Assembly (NCBI GenBank): GCA_013824905.1
Contig: PNOO01000063.1
Location: 1 to 10,861 of the forward strand
Length of the DNA: 10,861 bases
Source: Syntrophus sp. (in: bacteria)
GTDB lineage: Bacteria > Desulfobacterota > Syntrophia > Syntrophales > UBA5619
Reading direction: 5' to 3'
The notes under the pieces were generated by a model. The model made no database searches, was not told where the DNA came from, and saw only the letters and a program-made list of their open reading frames with translations. Positions 6,299 through 10,861 of this stretch are shown in pieces (the first letter of the stretch is position 1; each line of letters begins with the position of its first letter). The position numbers and the translations under genes were made by a program.

Positions 6299-7741
6299 AT
6301 GGGACTAATGACAAAAGCCGAATATATCGAGTCGCTCCGGAGGCTGAAGCCCAAGGTATACATGTTCGGAGAGAAGATCGAAAACATCGTCGATAACCCG
6401 CGTCTCCGGGCTGGAATCGAGGCTACCGGCACCACCTACGAACTTGCCGAGATACCCGAGTATCGTGAACTTCTTGTGACCCACAGCACATTGATCGACG
6501 AGCCGATCAATCGTTTCAACAATCCGCCCGCTTCGATCGAGGACTTGGTGGCTCGTGTGAAAATCAACCGCCTGCTGGGTCGACGCGTCGGCACCTGTTT
6601 CCAGAGATGCACCGGACTGGACTGCCTGGTCGCTCTGTCCGTGACAACCTATGACGTCGACCAAAAGTATGGCACCGAATACCATCGGCGGTTCACCGAT
6701 TTTTTGAAGTATATGCAGATAAACGACTTTACAGCCAATGCGGGAGTGACTGACGTCAAGGGGGACCGGAACCTCAGTCCCAAGGATCAGGCAGACAAGG
6801 ATGTGTACCTCCATGTCGTCGAGAAGCGGGATGACGGCATCGTCGTGCGCGGCGCCAAGTGCCATCAGACCGGTTCATTGTCGGCCCATGAGATCATCGT
6901 TCTGCCCACTCGAGCCCTGCGCAAAGGGGAAGAAGAGTTCGCGGTAGCCTTTGCCGTTCCGAGCGATACTGTAGGCGTCATTCACGTGGTCGGCCGGTCG
7001 AGCCTGGACACGCGGGAGGAGAACGGTTGCGACTGCGGCAACCAACGGTATTCCAAATACGCCCCGACGGTCATCTTCGACAATGTCTTCGTTCCCTGGG
7101 AGCGGGTATTTCTGTGCGGCGAGTGGGAATTTGCCGCTGATCTGGTGGCCTACTTCTCCGCTTTCCACCGCCAGAGCCACGGCGGGTGCAAGGCCGGGAA
7201 GATCGACTGCATGGTGGGGGCGGCCCTGACCATGATGGTATACAACGGTACGGAGAAGGTCGGCCATCACAAAGAAAAGATCATCGACATGATCCATCGC
7301 GCCGAAACGTTATACGGATGCTCTCTGGCCGCCTCTTATGAAGGCAGCCGAATGCCCTCCGGCACCTACTTCATCGATCCGGTTCTGGCCAATGCATCGA
7401 AGATTCACGAAGGCAAAGAGATGGCCGAGGCGACACGGCTGATGATCGACATTGCAGGCGGTTTTGTTGCCGATTTGCCCTCCGATAGGGATTTCGACAA
7501 TCCCGAGATCGGCTCGCTCCTGAAGAAGTATCTCAAAGGGGTAGAACAGGTGCCGGTCGAAAACCGTATCCGGATGTTCCGACTGATCGAAAAGCTGGCC
7601 ATGGAAAGCGCAGATACGATTTCCGATATTCACGGCGGCGGATCCCCTGCGGCGCACCGGCTCACCATTTTCAGGGAGTCGAACACACATGACAAGGTGA
7701 AAGCGGCGAAAAGGCTGGCAGGAATAGACGATTGGGGATGA
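6299..7741 (+). CDS. 4-hydroxybutyryl-CoA dehydratase / 4-hydroxyphenylacetate 3-hydroxylase family protein (AbfD-like)
   Basis: The 480-residue protein has the length and order of 4-hydroxybutyryl-CoA dehydratase/vinylacetyl-CoA isomerase (AbfD). AbfD is a cytoplasmic, oxygen-sensitive FAD plus [4Fe-4S] enzyme that dehydrates a CoA ester through a ketyl radical. From ATG 6299 the cluster ligands are Cys100 and Cys104 (CFQRC), His290 and Cys297 (HRQSHGGC). AbfD has Cys99, Cys103, His292 and Cys299, with the same spacings. Equivalents of AbfD Arg90, Gln101, Thr190 and Lys300 also appear present (NRLLGRR, CFQRC, CHQTG, GCK). In contrast, AbfD Tyr296 falls on a His, Glu257 on an Ala-Pro stretch, and Glu455 on a Ser before DIHGGGSP. 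Flavin-dependent HpaB monooxygenases lack the cluster ligands, so hydroxylase activity is unlikely. The N-terminus (MGLMTKAEYIESLR) and the G-run upstream support ATG 6299 over 6284. It lies 45 bases after the FAD/ferredoxin gene and is probably the operon's last gene. Confidence 0.85.
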   Translation: MGLMTKAEYIESLRRLKPKVYMFGEKIENIVDNPRLRAGIEATGTTYELAEIPEYRELLVTHSTLIDEPINRFNNPPASIEDLVARVKINRLLGRRVGTCFQRCTGLDCLVALSVTTYDVDQKYGTEYHRRFTDFLKYMQINDFTANAGVTDVKGDRNLSPKDQADKDVYLHVVEKRDDGIVVRGAKCHQTGSLSAHEIIVLPTRALRKGEEEFAVAFAVPSDTVGVIHVVGRSSLDTREENGCDCGNQRYSKYAPTVIFDNVFVPWERVFLCGEWEFAADLVAYFSAFHRQSHGGCKAGKIDCMVGAALTMMVYNGTEKVGHHKEKIIDMIHRAETLYGCSLAASYEGSRMPSGTYFIDPVLANASKIHEGKEMAEATRLMIDIAGGFVADLPSDRDFDNPEIGSLLKKYLKGVEQVPVENRIRMFRLIEKLAMESADTISDIHGGGSPAAHRLTIFRESNTHDKVKAAKRLAGIDDWG

Positions 7742-7825
7742 TGAAAGACTACGTCCGCCCAGTCGATTCATGGGCTTATGGATCAATGTCATCGAGAGGC
7801 AGGATATTTAGTCATCAAATCGTAC

Positions 7826-7854
7826 TTGACAAGCTGTTATTGTCGTATTATCGT
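7826..7854 (+). promoter_or_regulatory. Sigma70-type promoter for the TAXI-TRAP operon
   Basis: A perfect TTGACA (7826-7831), a 17-base spacer and TATCGT (7849-7854, 4/6 to TATAAT) lie 55 bases before the TAXI gene start in an AT-richer gap. Transcription would start near 7861. An inverted repeat GACAA-N7-TTGTC (7828-7844) overlaps the -35 element and spacer and could be an operator. The ribosome site AAAGGAGAT (7897-7905) follows. This is the best promoter match seen in the window. Confidence 0.6.
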
Positions 7855-7909
7855 CATTTGAGTCCGCATCTAACCTAACTTCATCGACCATTAACGAAAG
7901 GAGATCCGT

Positions 7910-8857
7910 ATGAAACTGAAACCATCCCTATTGGTGGCAGTGCTCGTTGCCGTAATGCTCATTCCCGTTATCGCCACTGCGCAGCAGGTGACCCTGATGA
8001 CCGGACCCCAGGGCGGCGTTTGGGTGCCGCTCGGCGGCTCTCTGAAAGGCATGTGGGAGAAGGCGATCCCCGGCCTGCAAGTGCAGGCGCAGCCCGGCGC
8101 CGGCATCGCCAACGTGCGCGGCATCGACGAAGGCAAGGCGCATATCGGCTTCGCCAACACCATCACGACGGTGGACGGGCTGGCCGGAAGGCCGCCTTAC
8201 CCGAAGAAAGTGACCAATGTCTGCCAGGTTGCGAACCTTTACCCGCAGTATTACCAGGTGGTGGTGCCCGTCGATGCAAACATCAACAGCGTTGCCGACC
8301 TGAAGGGCAAGGTGCTCGTGACCCAGCCGAAAGGCAACACCTCGGAGATCATTAACGTGCACCTGTTGCAGGTTTACGGCATGACCTACCAGTCGCTGTC
8401 GAAGGTGAATTTCATCGCCTCATATACCGATGCTGTGTCTATGGTAAAGGATGGTCATGCCCAGGTGTTCACGCTGGGGACGACGGTTCCCTCCTCGGCG
8501 GTGATGGATCTGGCAAGCGCTCGGGACATCAAGCTGATTGGCGTTGACGCCAAAACGCTGGCCGAGATGAAGAAGATCAATCCGGGTTACTCCAAGCTCA
8601 CCATCAAGGCGGGCACCTATCCGAAACAGAGCAAAGACGTTGACGTGATCGGTTATGCCACACATATCGTTGCCGCCTGCGACCTGCCCGAAGATGTGGT
8701 CTACAAGATGACGAAAACGATGGCGGCCCATGTGGACGACATGGCGGCTTCCAATAAGGCAATCTCAGGGCTGACGCCGAAAATCATGGCCGAGGATATC
8801 GGCGTGCCTCTCCACAAAGGCGCCTTGAAGTTCTACAAGGAAGCGGGAGCGATATAG
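7910..8857 (+). CDS. TAXI-family TRAP transporter solute-binding protein
   Basis: The 315-residue protein begins with a signal peptide: Lys2 and Lys4, a hydrophobic core LLVAVLVAVMLIPVIA (7-22) and a probable cleavage site ATA|QQ after residue 24. It should therefore be periplasmic. The mature start, VTLMTGPQGGVWVPLGGSL (27-45), followed by the GAGIANVRGIDEGKAHIGFA region, is the TAXI (TRAP-associated extracytoplasmic immunogenic) pattern, and the length is typical. It would capture the solute and deliver it to the membrane permease encoded next. TAXI ligands known or proposed include dicarboxylates and amino acids such as glutamate, but the sequence does not reveal this one's ligand. A strong ribosome site (AAAGGAGAT) sits before ATG 7910. 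The gene ends 37 bases before a stable hairpin terminator. Its codons are more GC-rich than those of the kor genes. Confidence 0.93.
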   Translation: MKLKPSLLVAVLVAVMLIPVIATAQQVTLMTGPQGGVWVPLGGSLKGMWEKAIPGLQVQAQPGAGIANVRGIDEGKAHIGFANTITTVDGLAGRPPYPKKVTNVCQVANLYPQYYQVVVPVDANINSVADLKGKVLVTQPKGNTSEIINVHLLQVYGMTYQSLSKVNFIASYTDAVSMVKDGHAQVFTLGTTVPSSAVMDLASARDIKLIGVDAKTLAEMKKINPGYSKLTIKAGTYPKQSKDVDVIGYATHIVAACDLPEDVVYKMTKTMAAHVDDMAASNKAISGLTPKIMAEDIGVPLHKGALKFYKEAGAI

Positions 8858-8894
8858 GCGCAGGATTACCCCCCATTAACCCGCAGTATCGTCG

Positions 8895-8921
8895 CGGGGC
8901 GGCCTTAGGCCGCCCCGTTTT
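8895..8921 (+). terminator. Intrinsic terminator/attenuator between binding protein and permease genes
   Basis: CGGGGCGGCC, loop TTA, then GGCCGCCCCG form a perfect 10-bp stem (8895-8917) followed directly by TTTT (8918-8921). It sits between the TAXI and permease genes, which must be co-expressed. It therefore probably acts as a partial terminator or 3'-end stabiliser that leaves more mRNA for the binding protein than for the permease. Confidence 0.85.
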
Positions 8922-8956
8922 GCATCCGGACTTGTTGTCTTGTAGAGGAGCCGCTC

Positions 8957-10855
8957 ATGTCGGAAGTCATACCCGTCATATCCGAGGAGGTCCCTGCAAC
9001 CCCGCCCAAGACCAGGGCGCTTAAGTGGACCGTTTCGGCCATCGCGATTGCGATGTCGTTGTACCACATGTACGTCGCAGGCTTCGGACCGCCCGAGGCG
9101 ATGATTTTCCGCGGCACCCACCTGCTTTTCACGCTCACCCTCGTGTTTCTGCTCTATCCGATAAAGCCCTATGGCGGGATCGGCTGGCGCATCCTTGACA
9201 CGGTGCTGCTCATCGGATCGTGGGCCTTCATCCTCTATATCTTTTTCAATTATGAGTACGTTACCTACCGCACCATCTATATCGACGACCTGAAGACCTT
9301 TGACAAGATTTATGCGGTAGTTGCCGTGCTGATCGTTCTTGAGGCGACACGGCGCGTCCTCGGCTGGGCGCTGCCGATCACCGCTTGCGTATTCCTCGTC
9401 TATGCGGCCCTGTTCACGAACGTGAAGTCGCCGGTGCTGATGGAGCAGCTCTATATCTCCACGGAGGGCATCTTCGGTTCGACGCTCGGTGTGTCTGCCT
9501 CCTACGTGATGCTGTTCGTACTGTTCGGCGCGTTCATGGAGAGGAGCGGAACCGGAAAGTTGTTCATGGACTTCGCGCTCGCGATCACCGGCCACACCGC
9601 CGGCGGTCCGGGCAAGGTTTCGGTGGTCAGCTCGTCCCTGTTCGGGACGGTGTCAGGCAGCGCGGTCGCCAATGTGATGGTCGACGGGCCGATCACGATC
9701 CCGCTGATGAAAAAAACCGGTTTTAATCCGCCCTTTGCCGCGGCCGTTGAAGCGGTCGCCTCCACCGGCGGTCAGATCATGCCGCCGGTGATGGGCGCGG
9801 CCGCATTCGTGATGGCCGAGTTTATGGCGGTAAGTTATTTCCAGGTGACGCTATGGGCAGCTATCCCGGCGGTCCTGTACTATGGCGCGGTGTTTTTCTC
9901 CGTGCATTTCAGAGCGAAGCGCGTGGGACTGCTGGGCGTACCCAAATCCGAGCTGCCGCGCCTTGGGGCGGTGATGCGCGAGCGCGGTCACCTGTTCGCG
10001 CCCATCGCCCTTGTCTTCATTGGGCTGGTAAAAGGTTACAGCGCCCCTCTGTGCGCACTGGTCGGCGGCCTCTCCTGTCTTCCGATGGCCCTCCTCCGAA
10101 AGACGACACGCGAGGGCGTCACCTGGAAGTCGATCATTGAAGCGCTCGAGGACGGGGCGCGAAATACACTGCTGGTGGCGATGGCCTGTGCCTGCGCCGG
10201 GATCATCATCGGCTGTGTGACCATCACGGGTCTGGGTATCAGCTTTACCCAGCTCGTGGTCGGGCTCGCCCGGGAGATGCTGCCCCTTGCCCTCGTGCTC
10301 ACCGCGGTCGCGGGCATCGTCCTGGGCATGGGGATGCCGACCACCCCTGCCTACATCGTCATGGTTTCGCTGCTCGTTCCGGCGCTGATGAAGCTTGGCG
10401 CCGTCGCCCCGGCCGCGCATATGTTTGCGTTCTATTTCGCGATCCTTTCGGCGATCACGCCGCCGGTGGCGCTCGCGGTTTTTGCCGCAGCCAGCCTTGC
10501 CAAGACCGACCTCTGGAAAGCGGGATGGGAAGCAGTGCGCATCGGCGCCGCCGGCTTCATCGTACCGTTCATGTTCGTGTACGAGCCGGCGCTGCTGATG
10601 ATCGGTGACTGGCAGACCATCGTTCTCTCGTTCATAACCGCCTCGATCGGTACCATTCTTCTTGCCGCTTCGCTGCAGGGTTACCTGATCCGATCGGCAA
10701 CGATGTGGCAGCGGGCGATCCTGTTCGTTGCGGCGCTTTGCCTGATCAAACCGGGATTGATCACCGACCTTATCGGCCTCATGCTGCTGGCGGTCGTGTT
10801 CGCCAGTCAATTCCTTGTCAAAATGAAAGTGTCCGATAAGTTAGCTGCGCCCTGA
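8957..10855 (+). CDS. TRAP transporter fused permease (4TM small + 12TM large subunit, TAXI type)
   Basis: The 632-residue integral membrane protein fuses the small DctQ-like and large DctM-like TRAP subunits, as is usual in TAXI systems. Membrane segments start at about residue 25 and run through the whole chain. The large-subunit signatures are visible: FGTVSGSAVANVMVDGPITI with the following KKTGF (about 228-256), VEAVASTGGQIMPPVMGAAA (about 264-283), and LGMGMPTTPAYIV (about 454-466), the second pseudosymmetric helical hairpin. TRAP transporters are secondary symporters, commonly Na+-driven, that need the periplasmic binding protein. ATG 8957 follows AGAGGAG (8944-8950). Base composition is high, around 62-68% GC in the two 60-base lines I counted by hand. 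The gene ends 6 bases before the window edge, so any further genes of the operon lie outside. Confidence 0.95.
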   Translation: MSEVIPVISEEVPATPPKTRALKWTVSAIAIAMSLYHMYVAGFGPPEAMIFRGTHLLFTLTLVFLLYPIKPYGGIGWRILDTVLLIGSWAFILYIFFNYEYVTYRTIYIDDLKTFDKIYAVVAVLIVLEATRRVLGWALPITACVFLVYAALFTNVKSPVLMEQLYISTEGIFGSTLGVSASYVMLFVLFGAFMERSGTGKLFMDFALAITGHTAGGPGKVSVVSSSLFGTVSGSAVANVMVDGPITIPLMKKTGFNPPFAAAVEAVASTGGQIMPPVMGAAAFVMAEFMAVSYFQVTLWAAIPAVLYYGAVFFSVHFRAKRVGLLGVPKSELPRLGAVMRERGHLFAPIALVFIGLVKGYSAPLCALVGGLSCLPMALLRKTTREGVTWKSIIEALEDGARNTLLVAMACACAGIIIGCVTITGLGISFTQLVVGLAREMLPLALVLTAVAGIVLGMGMPTTPAYIVMVSLLVPALMKLGAVAPAAHMFAFYFAILSAITPPVALAVFAAASLAKTDLWKAGWEAVRIGAAGFIVPFMFVYEPALLMIGDWQTIVLSFITASIGTILLAASLQGYLIRSATMWQRAILFVAALCLIKPGLITDLIGLMLLAVVFASQFLVKMKVSDKLAAP

Positions 10856-10861
10856 GGCGCT

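Noticed and set aside
6299..7741. Annotation as 4-hydroxyphenylacetate 3-monooxygenase (HpaB)
   Set aside because: The four [4Fe-4S] ligands of the dehydratase branch are present with correct spacing, and the neighbours are anaerobic, oxygen-sensitive systems.
7757..7775. Hairpin GCCCA-N9-TGGGC after the dehydratase-like gene as a terminator
   Set aside because: The stem is only 5 bp, the loop is 9 bases and no T-run follows, so it is not a convincing intrinsic terminator.
7741..7878. Small + strand frame of 45 codons overlapping the dehydratase-like gene's stop codon
   Set aside because: It runs through the promoter and inverted repeat of the TAXI gene, shows no recognisable motif or hydrophobic segment, and its start overlap is a single ATGATGA coincidence. 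Conservation in relatives would be needed to revive it.
9851..10810. Long open frame on the - strand opposite the permease gene (319 codons)
   Set aside because: Its translation is rich in His, Arg, Asp and Gln with no recognisable domain, as expected for the complement of a GC-rich membrane-protein gene. The + strand frame has clear TRAP motifs.

Overview
The window looks like part of the chromosome of an anaerobic, probably Gram-negative bacterium. Three things suggest this: a ferredoxin-dependent 2-oxoacid oxidoreductase, a 4-hydroxybutyryl-CoA dehydratase-type [4Fe-4S]/FAD enzyme, and a TAXI-TRAP importer with a periplasmic binding protein. A syntrophic or sulfate-reducing Desulfobacterota-like host is my best guess. 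It rests on gene content and on the style of one intergenic repeat, not on any marker gene. All credible genes lie on the + strand.

Layout. Bases 1-155 are the C-terminal end of an elongation factor G-like GTPase, followed directly by a MogA/MoaB-type molybdenum cofactor gene (157-648). A beta-keto acid cleavage enzyme (BKACE/Kce family, 676-1512) comes next. It is followed by the wreck of a 3-hydroxyacyl-CoA dehydrogenase gene (1522-1829) that has lost its middle, shifted frame and gained a stop. From 1919 to 7741 runs an electron-transfer and acyl-CoA block: korA, korB and korC (alpha, beta, gamma of a 2-oxoacid:ferredoxin oxidoreductase), a GltD/BzdV-like FAD/NA(D)P protein with a C-terminal two-cluster ferredoxin domain, and a 4-hydroxybutyryl-CoA dehydratase homologue. 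korA and korB are separated by about 200 bp that hold an inverted-repeat element. After a promoter-bearing gap come a TAXI binding protein (7910-8857), a strong intergenic hairpin terminator (8895-8921), and a fused TRAP permease (8957-10855).

How it may work together (inference). The TRAP system would import an organic acid or related solute. The BKACE enzyme would use acetyl-CoA to cleave a beta-keto acid into acetoacetyl-CoA plus another acyl-CoA, and the lost dehydrogenase would have worked next to it. The Kor complex would oxidise (or reductively make) a 2-oxoacid, with the FAD/ferredoxin protein linking it to NAD(P)H in place of a small ferredoxin subunit. The dehydratase-like enzyme would handle a CoA thioester in a radical step. 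Its iron-sulfur ligands are present, but residues that I recall as its acid/base residues appear changed, so its substrate may not be 4-hydroxybutyryl-CoA. The TRAP genes are visibly more GC-rich than the kor genes and have their own promoter, so they may be a separately acquired module.
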